A model generated the notes under the pieces. The model did not search any database and was not told the origin of the DNA. It saw nothing but the letters and a program-made list of their open reading frames with translations. Of a stretch of DNA of 64,000 bases, positions 43,368 through 52,931 are shown piece by piece. Within the stretch, counting starts at the first letter, position 1. Each line of letters starts with the position of its first letter. Origin of the DNA: DATKUC01 sp964577375 (GTDB taxonomy: Bacteria > Spirochaetota > Spirochaetia > DSM-27196 > DATKUC01); contig CAZNYW010000013.1 in NCBI GenBank assembly GCA_964577375.1, forward strand, positions 16,218 through 80,217. The letters run 5' to 3'. A program made the position numbers and the translations under genes.

Positions 43368-44396
43368 ATGGCGGATGTTGCGGTGATCGGCGCCGGCGCG
43401 ATAGGCGGTTCGATCGGGGCTCTGTTGCACAGAGTGGGGCACCGGGTGATTCTCACGGCGCGAGGCGCGCAGCTCGATGCAATCCGCGCACACGGTTTGC
43501 AGATCTCGGGTGCGCTCGGAAGCTTCACCGCCAGGATGGAGGTGCAGGAAACACTTTCGCGCCGTCCGGAGATCGCTCTCCTCGCCGTGAAGACCCAGGA
43601 CCTCAGCGAAGCCATTAGGCAGAATCGAGACTACCTGACTGACGTTCCGGTGGTGACTCTTCAGAACGGGGTGCGCGCGGACGACATCGCTGCAGACCTT
43701 CTTCCGCAGGAGCACATCGTGAGCGCGGTCGTGCTGCTTGCGGCCAACTACCTGACTGCAGGCACGATTTCGATCGAATCGCCCGGTGCCCTGGTGATCG
43801 GCCACGCGGTCGAACCGGTCAACGACCTCGTGCCGGTCGTGGCGCCCGTACTTCGCTCCGCGATCGAAACCGTTGCAACCGACAACATACGGGGCGCTCA
43901 CTGGCTGAAACTCATGCTCAATCTCAACAATGCGCTGCCCGCCGCGACCAATATGCCGCTCGAAGCGATCTATGCAGACCCGCGTTTGCGCCGTCTTGCA
44001 GTCCTTCTGATACGGGAGGGAGCCGACGCAGTCCGGCGCGCCGGAATCAGCCTTGCCGCCCTTCCCGGATTCCCGCTCCTGTTGTTGCGACTGGTGACGC
44101 TTCTTCCCACGACGCTTGCAGGAAGGCTTGCGGCAGGCCGGATCCGCCGTGCCGCCGCGAGCTCGAAATCAAAAGACGCGCTCGTCGGCTCAACGCTGCA
44201 GAGTCTTCGCCGCGGAAGACCTACCGAGATCGACTACCTGAACGGAGAGGTGGTTCGCCTGGGGCGCGAGACGGGAAGCGCCGCGCCGCTCAACGAAACA
44301 GTCGTCCGCATCGTGCACGACATTGAGAAGGGCGGCAGTTATCGCAGCGCCGAGGCGCTTCTGGCCGAGGTGTCGCAGCCGACCGACGCAGATTAG
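43368..44396 (+). CDS. panE: 2-dehydropantoate 2-reductase (ketopantoate reductase)
   Basis: 342 residues. The NADPH motif is VAVIGAGAIGGSIGALLHRV. VALLAVKT-like text appears as IALLAVKTQDLSEAIRQN; the catalytic Lys is in HWLKLMLNLNNALPAATN, and GRPTEIDYLNGEVVRLG is the conserved C-terminal block. The reaction makes pantoate for coenzyme A. The usual length is about 300, so this is slightly long. CAGGGAGG lies 5 bases before ATG 43368. The GH105 gene follows after 20 bp, so the two may be cotranscribed, and a related 2-ketoacid substrate is possible. Confidence 0.85.
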   Translation: MADVAVIGAGAIGGSIGALLHRVGHRVILTARGAQLDAIRAHGLQISGALGSFTARMEVQETLSRRPEIALLAVKTQDLSEAIRQNRDYLTDVPVVTLQNGVRADDIAADLLPQEHIVSAVVLLAANYLTAGTISIESPGALVIGHAVEPVNDLVPVVAPVLRSAIETVATDNIRGAHWLKLMLNLNNALPAATNMPLEAIYADPRLRRLAVLLIREGADAVRRAGISLAALPGFPLLLLRLVTLLPTTLAGRLAAGRIRRAAASSKSKDALVGSTLQSLRRGRPTEIDYLNGEVVRLGRETGSAAPLNETVVRIVHDIEKGGSYRSAEALLAEVSQPTDAD

Positions 44397-44416
44397 GACA
44401 GAGAGAGGTATCGATC

Positions 44417-45376
44417 GTGGACGCGAAGGAGCGGATCAAACGTGTCACGGAGGTGATGCTCTCGATGCAGCGTGCCTCCTGGGAGCAGGGGGTGTGCGCG
44501 CAGGCGCTGATTGCGCAGGGTGATGGAGCGCGCGCACTGCTTTTTGCGAACGACGCTGTCGTGCGCCAGGCACCAGACGGTCGGCTCGCAATAGTGGGCG
44601 ACGATGCGGCGGTATGCGATCCGGCCGCCAACGGGATTCCGGTGCTGTATGCCTGGGAGCGGACGAGGGCGGACCTCTATCTGCGGGCGTCGGATCGCAT
44701 GGCCGAATGGCTGCTCGAGACGAAACGGAAGACCGCCGACGGTACGCTCTACCACCTGCTCGACCGGGATGAGGTGTGGATCGACTCGATTTTCATGGCG
44801 CCGCCCTTCCTCGCGGCATCGGGCCATCCGGCGGAGGCGTTGGCCCAGGTCGAGGGATTTCGTCGACTGCTGTGGGACGGGCACCGGTCGCTTTTTTCGC
44901 ACAAATGGGACGATGCGGCGAAAAGGCTCTGCCGTCCGGAGTTCTGGGCAAGCGGAAACGGGTGGGCCGCAGCCGGAATCGTGCGGACAATCGAATTCCT
45001 GCCCGATACGATGCGAGAAGAGCGAGCCAGACTGAGCGGCTACCTCGTCGAGCTCCTCGACGGCGCCATTTCCCGGCTGCGATCCGACGGCCTCTTTCAC
45101 GACATAATCGACGATTCTTCCACCTTCTCCGAGACGAATGCGGGACAGATGTTCGCCTTCGCAATCTACAGGGGTGTTGCCCTCGGCTGCGTCGGTGAGC
45201 GCTACCTCGACCGGGCCGAAGCGATGAGGGCCGGCGCGCTGTCGAAGATCGACGAGACGGGGTTTGTCCGTGGCGCCTCCGGTTCTCCGGGCTTCGACGC
45301 GCCGGGGGTCTCGGCGGAGGCACAGGCATTCCTTCTGCTGATGGAGGCCGCGCGTGCCGCGCACTTCGGCCCATAG
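44417..45376 (+). CDS. GH105/GH88-like unsaturated glycoside hydrolase
   Basis: 319 residues, an all-helical (alpha/alpha)6 barrel protein. RASWEQGVCAQALIAQG near the N-terminus, WIDSIFMAPPFLAASGHP with the conserved Asp, FWASGNGWAAAGIVRTIEFL and SSTFSETNAGQMFAFAIYRG match YteR-like unsaturated rhamnogalacturonyl hydrolases. It removes the 4,5-unsaturated uronate left by polysaccharide lyases, in the cytoplasm (no signal peptide). The GTG start at 44417 has GAGAGAGG upstream. It suggests pectin-type oligosaccharides among the carbon sources. Confidence 0.85.
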   Translation: MDAKERIKRVTEVMLSMQRASWEQGVCAQALIAQGDGARALLFANDAVVRQAPDGRLAIVGDDAAVCDPAANGIPVLYAWERTRADLYLRASDRMAEWLLETKRKTADGTLYHLLDRDEVWIDSIFMAPPFLAASGHPAEALAQVEGFRRLLWDGHRSLFSHKWDDAAKRLCRPEFWASGNGWAAAGIVRTIEFLPDTMREERARLSGYLVELLDGAISRLRSDGLFHDIIDDSSTFSETNAGQMFAFAIYRGVALGCVGERYLDRAEAMRAGALSKIDETGFVRGASGSPGFDAPGVSAEAQAFLLLMEAARAAHFGP

Positions 45377-45389
45377 TGCGTAATTCGGG

Positions 45390-46124
45390 TTAGCCATTCA
45401 TCCGCGCAAATGCCTGTTCAGGGTTCTCCCGCATTCCCGCCGCCGGACCAATGGCAGCTTCGAGCCTGTCGCTCTCTATTGCGGCCATCGCGGCCTCTAT
45501 GAACTCGGCGATCGACATGCCGCCGTGCGTCTGGCTCTTGTCCGGGCGGCGCTGGTGGCCGAGCTCGGTATCGACCGAGGGGGGCGCAACCTCGAACACG
45601 GTCACCGAGGTATCACGCAGCTGCCGGCGCAGGGACATCGTGAACGAATGAACCGCCGCTTTGGTCGCGCAGTAGACCGGCATGAATGCGATAGGTGCGA
45701 AGGCAAGGCCGGAGGAGATATTGATAATGGCTGCCCGCGTCCTGCTCGCGAAGTGACCGGAAAAGAGCGAGGCGAGATGGATCGGTGCAACCAGGTTTAT
45801 GGCAATTTCCTCTTCGAGATGCGCGAGGTCTACCGGCTTTGTGAGTTCGGCAGCGAGCTGTATGCCGGCGTTGTTTACAAGCACGTTGAGCTCCGGGTGC
45901 TCGGCGAGGGCCCAGCGGGCAAGCTCCTCACGGTCGGCCGCCTTCGACACGTCGCACACGCGACCTGCGATTCCCGAGTTGTTCTTTTCAATCTCGGCAA
46001 TCCGGTCTTTTCTGCGGCCGCAGATTATGACGTGGCTGCCCTTTGCTGCGAACTGCTCGGCGAATGCGCGGCCGATGCCGGAGGTACCACCGGTGACGAG
46101 AACTGTGTTACCTGATAATTCCAC
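45390..46124 (-). CDS. Short-chain dehydrogenase (DltE-like)
   Basis: 244 residues. VLVTGGTSGIGRAFAEQFAA binds NADP, LNVLVNNAGIQLAAEL is the NNAG motif, IINISSGLAFAPIAFMPVYC has Ser and Tyr, then ATKAAVHSF with Lys. PPSVDTELGHQRRPDKSQTH is like DltE/YbbO-type reductases. GTG 46124 has AAGGAG 7 bases upstream; the longer frame upstream lacks similarity. It is convergent with the GH105 gene and divergent from nhaD. Confidence 0.9.
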   Translation of the reverse strand: MELSGNTVLVTGGTSGIGRAFAEQFAAKGSHVIICGRRKDRIAEIEKNNSGIAGRVCDVSKAADREELARWALAEHPELNVLVNNAGIQLAAELTKPVDLAHLEEEIAINLVAPIHLASLFSGHFASRTRAAIINISSGLAFAPIAFMPVYCATKAAVHSFTMSLRRQLRDTSVTVFEVAPPSVDTELGHQRRPDKSQTHGGMSIAEFIEAAMAAIESDRLEAAIGPAAGMRENPEQAFARMNG

Positions 46125-46253
46125 GATGCACTCCTTGCATCCATAATACTCAGGCGTCGGTCTCTTGAAAACGGCGCCTCGACGTGAACCTCTTGCTATT
46201 CCGGCTCTCATTCCGCACAATCGCATCTGCTCGAACCGGGGAGGGCGAGGCCT

Positions 46254-47528
46254 ATGGTCATTCTGATGTCATCGATCTTCGTGATCGGCTACGTCGCAAT
46301 TGCACTCGAACACAACATCAAGATAAACAAGTCGGCGACCGCGCTCATTACCGGAGTCAGTCTGTGGGTCGTCTATATTCTGTCGGAGATAAACAAGCCT
46401 GAGGTGCTGGTCAATCTTACCGAGTACCTCGGCGAGACCTCCAATGTGCTCTTCTTTCTGCTTGCGGCCATGACGATCGTCGAGCTCGTCGACGCGCACG
46501 ACGGTTTCGATATCATAACAAAACGGATCACGCTGCGCAGCAAGGTTGCCCTTCTGTGGGTGCTCGGCGCAATGACCTTTCTTCTGTCGGCAGTAATCGA
46601 CAACCTGACCACCACTATCCTGATGGTGACGCTGATCAGAAAGCTGGTTGCGGACAAAGAGGAAAGGCTGCTCTTCGTCGGCACCGTCATAATCGCCGCG
46701 AACGCGGGCGGTGCGTGGAGTCCGATCGGCGACGTCACCACAACGATGCTCTGGATCGGAGAGCGCATCTCCACGGTGAACACGATCTCATCGCTCGTGG
46801 TCCCGAGTCTCCTGTGCGTGCTTGTCCCGCTGGTATTCGTATCGTTCCGGCTTCGCCGCGCCGCCCCGGTCGCAGGCGTCACGCCTGCGGCAGAACAGCG
46901 CGTTTCGGTCCACCGGACTCACCAGCTGGTGGTCTTCGCGGTCGGCATGCTCGTCTTCCTCACCATCCCCGTGTTCAAGACGCTGACCGGATTGCCGCCG
47001 GTAATGGGTGCGCTTGCCGGGCTCGGAATCCTCTGGGTCATCATCGAGATAATCCATGTCAACAAACATGAGGAGGAGAAGCAGGCGCTGTCGGTGGTGC
47101 AGGCGCTGCGGCAGATCGACGCGCCGAGCATCCTCTTCTTTCTCGGTATCCTGCTCTCGGTGGACGCCCTGCAGTCTACGGGAATACTGACCCACGTCGC
47201 GCAGTGGCTCGACCACGCGGTAGGAAACAAGAGCGCAATTGCCGGGATAATCGGTGTCTCCTCTTCGATCGTCGACAACGTGCCGCTGGTCGCGGCCGCC
47301 ATGGGCATGTATCCTGTCGCGCTTTTTCCCCTCGACAACTCATTATGGGAGATGATCGCCTACGCCGCCGGGACCGGCGGCTCGATCCTGGTAATCGGCT
47401 CCGCCGCCGGCATCGCCGCGATGGGGCTAGAGAACATCACCTTCTCCTGGTATCTGAAAAAGATGAGCCTTCTCGCTCTGGTCGGCTACGCCGTCGGCTT
47501 CCTCGGCTATCTCATTTTCCACCTGTGA
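46254..47528 (+). CDS. nhaD: NhaD-type Na+/H+ antiporter
   Basis: 424 residues with about 12 helices of the ion-transporter superfamily. Family blocks: ALEHNIKINKSATALITGVS, SNVLFFLLAAMTIVELVDAH, LLSAVIDNLTTTILMVTLIR, IIAANAGGAWSPIGDVTTTM, VSSSIVDNVPLVAAAMGMYP. NhaD exports Na+ for protons and suits marine, saline or alkaline habitats. Its 3' end overlaps the amidohydrolase gene on the other strand by 17 bp. Confidence 0.93.
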   Translation: MVILMSSIFVIGYVAIALEHNIKINKSATALITGVSLWVVYILSEINKPEVLVNLTEYLGETSNVLFFLLAAMTIVELVDAHDGFDIITKRITLRSKVALLWVLGAMTFLLSAVIDNLTTTILMVTLIRKLVADKEERLLFVGTVIIAANAGGAWSPIGDVTTTMLWIGERISTVNTISSLVVPSLLCVLVPLVFVSFRLRRAAPVAGVTPAAEQRVSVHRTHQLVVFAVGMLVFLTIPVFKTLTGLPPVMGALAGLGILWVIIEIIHVNKHEEEKQALSVVQALRQIDAPSILFFLGILLSVDALQSTGILTHVAQWLDHAVGNKSAIAGIIGVSSSIVDNVPLVAAAMGMYPVALFPLDNSLWEMIAYAAGTGGSILVIGSAAGIAAMGLENITFSWYLKKMSLLALVGYAVGFLGYLIFHL

Positions 47529-48726
47529 GCGTGACGTTCCTGCCGTTCTTGATCACGTAACGTACTGGCTGGTGCTCCCAGAGCGCCTGCCAGACCGATT
47601 CCTGATTGAGAATCACGAGATTGGCCGGGTTGCCCACCGCGAGGCCGAAATCACGGATCCCGAGAGCCTGCGCTGCGTTGGTCGTGATGAGATCGTAGAT
47701 GATCTCGAGCTGATCGAAGCCGGTCATCCACAGAAGATGAGCTGCCAGGAATCCCACCTCGAGCATGTTGTTCCGCCCGAACGGATAGTAGGCATCGGCG
47801 ATGTCGTCCTGGCCGAGCGCTACCGGTACGCCGGCGTCGTAGAGATCACGGACGCGCGCGTGGAGCGGTCCGGTTTGAGGATCGCTCACTACGCTGATGC
47901 CGGCTTTCCGCAGAAGCTCGACCAGCTTGCGAAAGTAGGGCTCTTCGTAGAGCTGCATTGCGCGCGCGTGCTGGGCCGTGACCCGCCCCTGCCAGCCGCA
48001 CTGAATCGTTTTGACCGCGAGCATCTCGAGCGTTCGCAGGCCGGGATCTCCGGCATCATCAATGAGCATCGACACATCCCGGTCGAACTCCATCGCCAGA
48101 TCGAACATCTGATCGATGTGCTCGCGCGCGTCTGTATCGGTCAGTTCAATCCATGGTATTCCACCCACCACGTCGGCGCCGAGCTCGAGCGCCTGCCGTA
48201 CGTAGGCCGAAGCGCCCGGGTCGCGAACGACCCCGTCCTGCGGGAATGCGACCACCTGCAGTGTGAGCGAGTCCTTGAACTCCTCCCGCGCACGAAGCAG
48301 TGCCTTCACGCCCTCGAGCTTGCCCCGTGTGTCGGTGTCGGCAAACGCGCGAATGTGGGTATTGCCGTAGAGGACCGCGAGGCGGCAGGCGCGACGGACG
48401 TTTTCGATGATCCACGACTCTTTGTAGGCATCCTTGATCCGCGCCGCCTGCTCGATGGCGGTCATGGCGCCGCCCATCGATCCGGTCTGATAGTTTCGCA
48501 GCGCGTCCTGGCCAACCATATCGAGCGTGTACACCTTGTCCAGATGCAGATGGCCGTTGACGAAGGATTCAGTTACCAGGCACCCGGCCGCGTCGAGCAC
48601 CTCCGCGGCCTCCGATTCGACGCGCGCATCGATTCTCGCGACGCGTCCGTCGGCGATTCCGATCTCGACAAGCGTTGCGCCGGAGGATCTCGTTCGCGCG
48701 TTTTTGATGATGATGTCGTAGCTCAC
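47512..48726 (-). CDS. Amidohydrolase, cytosine deaminase-like
   Basis: 404 residues. TESFVNGHLHLDKVYTLDMV gives the metal H-x-H, VTAQHARAMQLYEEPYFRKL a third His, MLIDDAGDPG and VALGQDDIADAYYPFGRNNM a catalytic Asp. NPANLVILNQESVWQALWEH is the C-terminal small domain. The set fits the CodA/AtzC branch acting on cytosine or related cyclic amidines. GTG 48726 has AAGGGG about 10 bases upstream. The substrate remains open. Confidence 0.85.
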   Translation of the reverse strand: MSYDIIIKNARTRSSGATLVEIGIADGRVARIDARVESEAAEVLDAAGCLVTESFVNGHLHLDKVYTLDMVGQDALRNYQTGSMGGAMTAIEQAARIKDAYKESWIIENVRRACRLAVLYGNTHIRAFADTDTRGKLEGVKALLRAREEFKDSLTLQVVAFPQDGVVRDPGASAYVRQALELGADVVGGIPWIELTDTDAREHIDQMFDLAMEFDRDVSMLIDDAGDPGLRTLEMLAVKTIQCGWQGRVTAQHARAMQLYEEPYFRKLVELLRKAGISVVSDPQTGPLHARVRDLYDAGVPVALGQDDIADAYYPFGRNNMLEVGFLAAHLLWMTGFDQLEIIYDLITTNAAQALGIRDFGLAVGNPANLVILNQESVWQALWEHQPVRYVIKNGRNVTLTGGK

Positions 48727-48774
48727 AGCACCATGCCCCTTTTCGATAATAGCACAGTCTGCGTGAGGAGGGGA

Positions 48775-49413
48775 CTATTGAGCGGGGGCCGGTCCATGGC
48801 GGAAGACGATCGGCCAGGCGATCGCTGCGCCCATGAGAAGCTCGCCGCCGATACCGAGCGCTGCATGGATCCCACCCTCGTCTTCGCCGCCGCCACGGCC
48901 GGCCGGCGCAGTGATCGGTGCTGCGATCATCATAAGGCCGCCGACTATACCGAGGAGCGCGTGTACGTTCGCTGCGCTGAACCCCATCCGGGGACCGACG
49001 TCGCCGGCGTGTGCCCACAGTCCCGACGCAAGCGCTCCTGCGGCGAGCCCGGCGGAGGTCCAGCCAAGAGCGTGGTGCAGGTTGTATCCGGCGGTTTCGG
49101 GATTGAGAACGCCGGTCAGACCGCCGGCAACCACGGTCGCGAGGCCGAGAATCAGGTGGACCGCGTCCGCGAACCGGTTACGGGGAGCCAGCCCCGGAAT
49201 GGTCACCTTCGGTGGCGCGGATTGAAGAGTGGAGACTCCGGGCCCGGTGACGACGTCTGTCTCTCCCAACCCGAAGAGCGTTCGCGTAAGGCCGCCTGCC
49301 GATGCGGCGGCCGCGACGTCGGGGCCGACAGCGCGGCCTGCGGGCGCGGCCGAGAGCTCCCCCGATCCGGAGACGAAGATGGAGACTGCCACGATGAAAG
49401 TTGTAATCAGCAT
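48775..49413 (-). CDS. Membrane protein with histidines in helices, unknown
   Basis: 212 residues. It begins with a signal peptide or helix (LITTFIVAVSIFVSGSGELS) and a Ser/Gly/Ala-rich stretch. Four helices follow: AVHLILGLATVVAGGLTGVL, HHALGWTSAGLAAGALASGL, HALLGIVGGLMMIAAPITAP and GIHAALGIGGELLMGAAIAW. Histidines recur at the helix starts, a pattern like cytochrome b561-type haem proteins, but no family can be named. It is encoded 48 bp upstream of the amidohydrolase in the same direction. Confidence 0.55.
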   Translation of the reverse strand: MLITTFIVAVSIFVSGSGELSAAPAGRAVGPDVAAAASAGGLTRTLFGLGETDVVTGPGVSTLQSAPPKVTIPGLAPRNRFADAVHLILGLATVVAGGLTGVLNPETAGYNLHHALGWTSAGLAAGALASGLWAHAGDVGPRMGFSAANVHALLGIVGGLMMIAAPITAPAGRGGGEDEGGIHAALGIGGELLMGAAIAWPIVFRHGPAPAQ

Positions 49414-49449
49414 ACGCGTTTTGACCTGCCTTCTATTCCGGTACGAATA

Positions 49450-49641
49450 TTATCCCAACGTCTCGCGCCCGTCGACGGTCCGCGAGCGAAACCGACGTGA
49501 GAGACCCGACGCGACGAATACCAGCAGGAGCGCTCCGAGCGAGAGTATTCCGAGGCCGAGAAACGCGGCCGACGGGGTTGCCGCTCCGACGCTTCCGCAT
49601 CCCGGGAGCTCAGCCAGCGAATCACGTACGCATGAAAGCTG
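49450..49641 (-). pseudogene. Possible remnant of a protein with a CTERM-like C-terminal anchor
   Basis: A 63-codon frame bounded by stops (TGA 49644-49642, TAA 49452-49450) reads ELPGCGSVGAATPSAAFLGL, GILSLGALLLVFVASGL and SRRFRSRTVDG: a Cys-Gly motif, one hydrophobic helix and an arginine-rich end, like bacterial C-terminal sorting tails. No ATG or GTG start occurs in the frame before it. It looks like the last part of a lost gene. Chance coding is possible. The rest of the 306-bp gap (49414-49719) holds only a TACAAT box near 49693. Confidence 0.3.
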
Positions 49642-49719
49642 TCAATAGAGATCAGTCGCCGCTGCGCCCGTTGCAGATGCGTGCGAAGAGGCTACAATCA
49701 CGATGAGGAGTGCGAATCA

Positions 49720-50181
49720 ATGAGCAATGGGCAGGTAACTTTCTCCGAAACGACATTGAAGGAGTACATGAAGCTCCACACGCAGGTCGTGGAATTGAAG
49801 TATGCTTTTCTCAAGATCGTCCAATCACCGAGCGTGACGGATGCGGCGAAGCAGGCACTGAAGGAGGAACTTGTCGGGCTCGCCGATGTAATAAATGCGC
49901 ACTTCGTTGACCTTGCCGGGAGGGAGGTCAACTCCTTCAATCTGGACGACTTCGAGTTCCGCGAGCATCAATTCATCAAGCAGGTCCAGCAGCTGTCTGA
50001 GCAATTCATGAGGCTCGCTGACAAGACGCTTCCCGTCAAGATCCGATACCTGCTCCACCGGCTCTACCGGTTCTGTCTCGCAATGATCCAGAAACAGCGC
50101 GGCGAGCAGGCAGAACGAAGCCGACGAGTAGACGAGGAGATGAAAGCCCGGGTCTCGAGTGCTCTGGACGATCTTCTCTGA
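49720..50181 (+). CDS. Small helical protein of unknown function
   Basis: 153 residues, nearly all helix, no membrane segment: TLKEYMKLHTQVVELKYAFL, LVGLADVINAHFVDLAGREV, FRLADKTLPVKIRYLLHRLY-like text near the end. ATG 49720 has GAGGAG 9 bases upstream. It is convergent with the HD-GYP response regulator of the sigma54 operon (30 bp). It could be a small cytoplasmic signalling partner, but nothing shows that directly. Confidence 0.7.
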   Translation: MSNGQVTFSETTLKEYMKLHTQVVELKYAFLKIVQSPSVTDAAKQALKEELVGLADVINAHFVDLAGREVNSFNLDDFEFREHQFIKQVQQLSEQFMRLADKTLPVKIRYLLHRLYRFCLAMIQKQRGEQAERSRRVDEEMKARVSSALDDLL

Positions 50182-50211
50182 AACCGACGCCGCTGCCTTT
50201 TCAGGAGGCGC

Positions 50212-51264
50212 TCACCCCATCAGCCCCGTCTTGCGGAGATAGGGCTCGATGCAGTCATGCTCCCACACCTTCTGCAGCTCATCTTTCGCGCGCTCGAATG
50301 CTGCCACCAGCGCAGGGTCGAACTGGGTTCCCGCGCCCGCTCTGATCACTTCGTCGGCTTCGTCAAACGACAGCGCTTTCTTGTAGGGTCGCTCCGCCAG
50401 AAGTGCATCCAGAACGTCGGCTATTGCGACTATCCTGGCCGACAGCGGGATATCTTTGCCTTTGAGTCCGTCGGGATATCCGCTCCCGTCCCATCGCTCG
50501 TGATGGTGACGGATGATATCGTGAACCATCGGATCGACATCGATCCCGCGAATGAGCCTGCTGCCAAGCGTGACGTGAGAGTTCACGATCGTTCGCTCAT
50601 CCGGATCCAGCGGACCGTTCTTTGCGAGGATCCTGCGCGGCACGGTAACCTTACCGATGTCGTGCAGATTCGAAAACACGAAGACCTTTCGCCGGAACGC
50701 CGGGTCGGTGCCTGCCTCACCGGCAAGCAGCGCGGCGAAGCAGGATACCTTGCGCACTCGCCGGAATGTTAGCGGATCGCTGAGGTCAACCAGGTCCTCC
50801 ATTATCGAGCTGATCGTTCGGCTCAGAACCTCCATCTGGGTAAGCAGGTTCCGGTTGAGCTGCGTTTGACTCCGGTATTCGATTGCGCGTCTGCACGCCA
50901 TGCGGAGGTCTGTTGCGACCCAGGGTTTGGATATGAGCCGATACAGTCCGGCGTCGTTTACCGCGTGTCGGATGGAGTCCAGATCGCTGTATCCGGTCAG
51001 CATGATGGTGATCACGTCGGGATGTTTCCGCTTTACCTGCTCCATGAGCTCCGAGCCATCCATCCGCGGCATGCGCTGGTCGGACACCAGGAGGGCCGGT
51101 GTTGCTCCCTCCTCCTCGAGTTCGGCAACGAGCTGGAGGGCCGCTTCGCCGTTGAGCGCGGTTGCGACCTGGATCTCATTACCAAACTCCGACTGGAGCT
51201 CCTGTTTCAGGCTCGCGAGGATAATAGCCTCGTCGTCCACGCATAGAATGTATTCACTCTTCAT
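50212..51264 (-). CDS. HD-GYP response regulator (cyclic-di-GMP phosphodiesterase)
   Basis: 350 residues. The receiver has ILCVDDEAIILASLKQEL, Asp in ALLVSDQRMPRMDG, and Lys in LYRLISKPW. The output is HD-GYP: FSNLHDIGKVTVPRRILAKN holds the HD, and HHHERWDGSGYPDGLKGKDI the GYP motif, followed by VAIADVLDALLAERPYKKAL. It would split cyclic di-GMP on phosphorylation by the kinase encoded upstream, whose gene overlaps this start by 11 bp. It is last of the four-gene sigma54 operon. Confidence 0.94.
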   Translation of the reverse strand: MKSEYILCVDDEAIILASLKQELQSEFGNEIQVATALNGEAALQLVAELEEEGATPALLVSDQRMPRMDGSELMEQVKRKHPDVITIMLTGYSDLDSIRHAVNDAGLYRLISKPWVATDLRMACRRAIEYRSQTQLNRNLLTQMEVLSRTISSIMEDLVDLSDPLTFRRVRKVSCFAALLAGEAGTDPAFRRKVFVFSNLHDIGKVTVPRRILAKNGPLDPDERTIVNSHVTLGSRLIRGIDVDPMVHDIIRHHHERWDGSGYPDGLKGKDIPLSARIVAIADVLDALLAERPYKKALSFDEADEVIRAGAGTQFDPALVAAFERAKDELQKVWEHDCIEPYLRKTGLMG

Positions 51265-52930
51265 GTCGGTACTCCTTGTGGTCGTGCGGCGCGCAGCCGG
51301 GATCCGGCAGCTCGATTTCAAAGCTTGTTCTGCCCGGAGCGCTCTCGAATGTAATGCTTCCTTCATGCTCCTCGACTATTCGTCGGGAGATGTCCAGCCC
51401 GAGTCCCGTCCCCTCTCCAAGGCGTTTTGTCGTGAAGAAAGGTTCGAAAATCCGCGGCTGAATTTCCGGCGGAATTCCCGGCCCGCTGTCCACTACCGCT
51501 ATCCTGATACGGTTCTGATCCCGGGATGTTCGGATCTCGAGGCGACCGATCCCCGACATAGCATAGACGGCGTTCTGAATCAGATTGACCCAGAGTTGTC
51601 CGAGCGGACCCGGTCTGCAGTAGACCGGTCCGGAGTAGTCATAGTGCTTCAGGAGCGTGACTCCATGGCGAAACGGGTCGACGAAAAGCGAGAGAGCCTG
51701 GTCGAGACTGTCGGTGACCGCGATCTCACGAAACGGCTCATCTTCGACGACATGCGTATAGCCGCGAAGCGCGAACGCGATCTTGGACAGGCGTTCCGCC
51801 GAGAGTGCAATCGTCGCGATCCCGGCTGCGAGTGCGGACGTGGCTTCCGCCGCGCGCAGGGCAGGCAGCGCTCGACCTTCGGCCATGAAGGGGTGGACCG
51901 CGTCGACGATGTCCGGGTTGCCGATGCGCGCGGCAGCGAGGGCAGCCTGATCCGCCGCTGCCTGTTCCATGCCAAGCGCCGCAAACTCCCTGGAGGCGGC
52001 TTTAGCGACCGCGCGTTCCTCCGAGGTCGTCAGCATCAACGGCCGCTGTGCCGTGTCGGATGCGACGTGAACGAGATTCCGAAGCGCATTCGTGTTCTCG
52101 CCTTCGGCTCTGCACGAAAAGAGCACCATGTCCTCGATCGCGCGGCCGACCAGGGAACCGGCCGAAGATGCGGACGATTGAATGGCTCCCAGCGGGCTGT
52201 TCATCTCATGCGCGATTCCCGCCATGAGCTTTCCAAGGGCCGCCATCTTTTCCGATCGGACCAGTTCGTCCTGGGTCCTCCGCAGCGCGACGGTCCGTTC
52301 CGCCACCCGCTGTTCGAGCTCTGTGTTGAGCCTGCGCAGCTCATCCTGTGCGGCCTTCGCCGAAGCAATCGCTCGCTCGAGGCTTCTGGTAATCAGCCAG
52401 AGGAGAGTTCCGCTTATGAGAACGACGACATCGAAGGTGACGATCGTGCCTACGGTCGTCCCGTAGGCGGTGTGGTAGAGCCCGGCGATCTCCGCTACCA
52501 CCACCACCGCGGCCGCCAGGGCCGAGAGCAGGGTGAAAACTATCGCGCCCGTAGATCCCATGAAGAAGGCTGCGATCAGTATGACCAGGACGAAGGCCGG
52601 TGATCCCGGATCGTGGATCCCGCTGCCGAAGCAGAAGGCGAGGCTCACCCCGACAACGAGCAGGGTCGGAAGCGCAAAGGCGACGACACGCACCAGCCTG
52701 CGGGAAAAAGAGAGGAACAGACAGACGAAGATCATCGCGACCACGCTCGCTTCGAAAAGCGTGTTGCCCGTAAATCCGAAGAGGGCGTCGCCGGCGAGCA
52801 TCAGAAGTCCACCAACTGCGAAAATGAATGCGAAAATCCGAACGTTTCGGTCGTAGAGCCGCTCGAGTCCTGCGGTAGGAATCTCGAGCGACTGCACCGC
52901 TGCCGCGTTCTTTTTGAAATCGACGGCCAT
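51254..52930 (-). CDS. Membrane histidine kinase (HisKA type) of the sigma54 operon
   Basis: 558 residues. Residues about 30-185 form five or six helices without a large outer loop. A coiled linker (LRRLNTELEQRVAERTVALR) leads to the H-box AALGKLMAGIAHEMNSPLGA. A long helical insert follows before the ATPase part: N-box GQLWVNLIQNAVYAMSG, G1 VVDSGPGIPP, F-box FEPFFTTKRLGEGTGLGLDI. The insert between H-box and N-box (about 180 residues) is longer than usual. It probably phosphorylates the HD-GYP regulator, whose start lies within its last codons. Confidence 0.92.
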   Translation of the reverse strand: MAVDFKKNAAAVQSLEIPTAGLERLYDRNVRIFAFIFAVGGLLMLAGDALFGFTGNTLFEASVVAMIFVCLFLSFSRRLVRVVAFALPTLLVVGVSLAFCFGSGIHDPGSPAFVLVILIAAFFMGSTGAIVFTLLSALAAAVVVVAEIAGLYHTAYGTTVGTIVTFDVVVLISGTLLWLITRSLERAIASAKAAQDELRRLNTELEQRVAERTVALRRTQDELVRSEKMAALGKLMAGIAHEMNSPLGAIQSSASSAGSLVGRAIEDMVLFSCRAEGENTNALRNLVHVASDTAQRPLMLTTSEERAVAKAASREFAALGMEQAAADQAALAAARIGNPDIVDAVHPFMAEGRALPALRAAEATSALAAGIATIALSAERLSKIAFALRGYTHVVEDEPFREIAVTDSLDQALSLFVDPFRHGVTLLKHYDYSGPVYCRPGPLGQLWVNLIQNAVYAMSGIGRLEIRTSRDQNRIRIAVVDSGPGIPPEIQPRIFEPFFTTKRLGEGTGLGLDISRRIVEEHEGSITFESAPGRTSFEIELPDPGCAPHDHKEYRHEE

Positions 52931-52931
52931 A

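Noticed and set aside
47572..49500. 642-codon plus-strand frame antisense to the amidohydrolase and the membrane protein
   Set aside because: It spans two well-supported minus genes and their spacer and has shadow-like composition.
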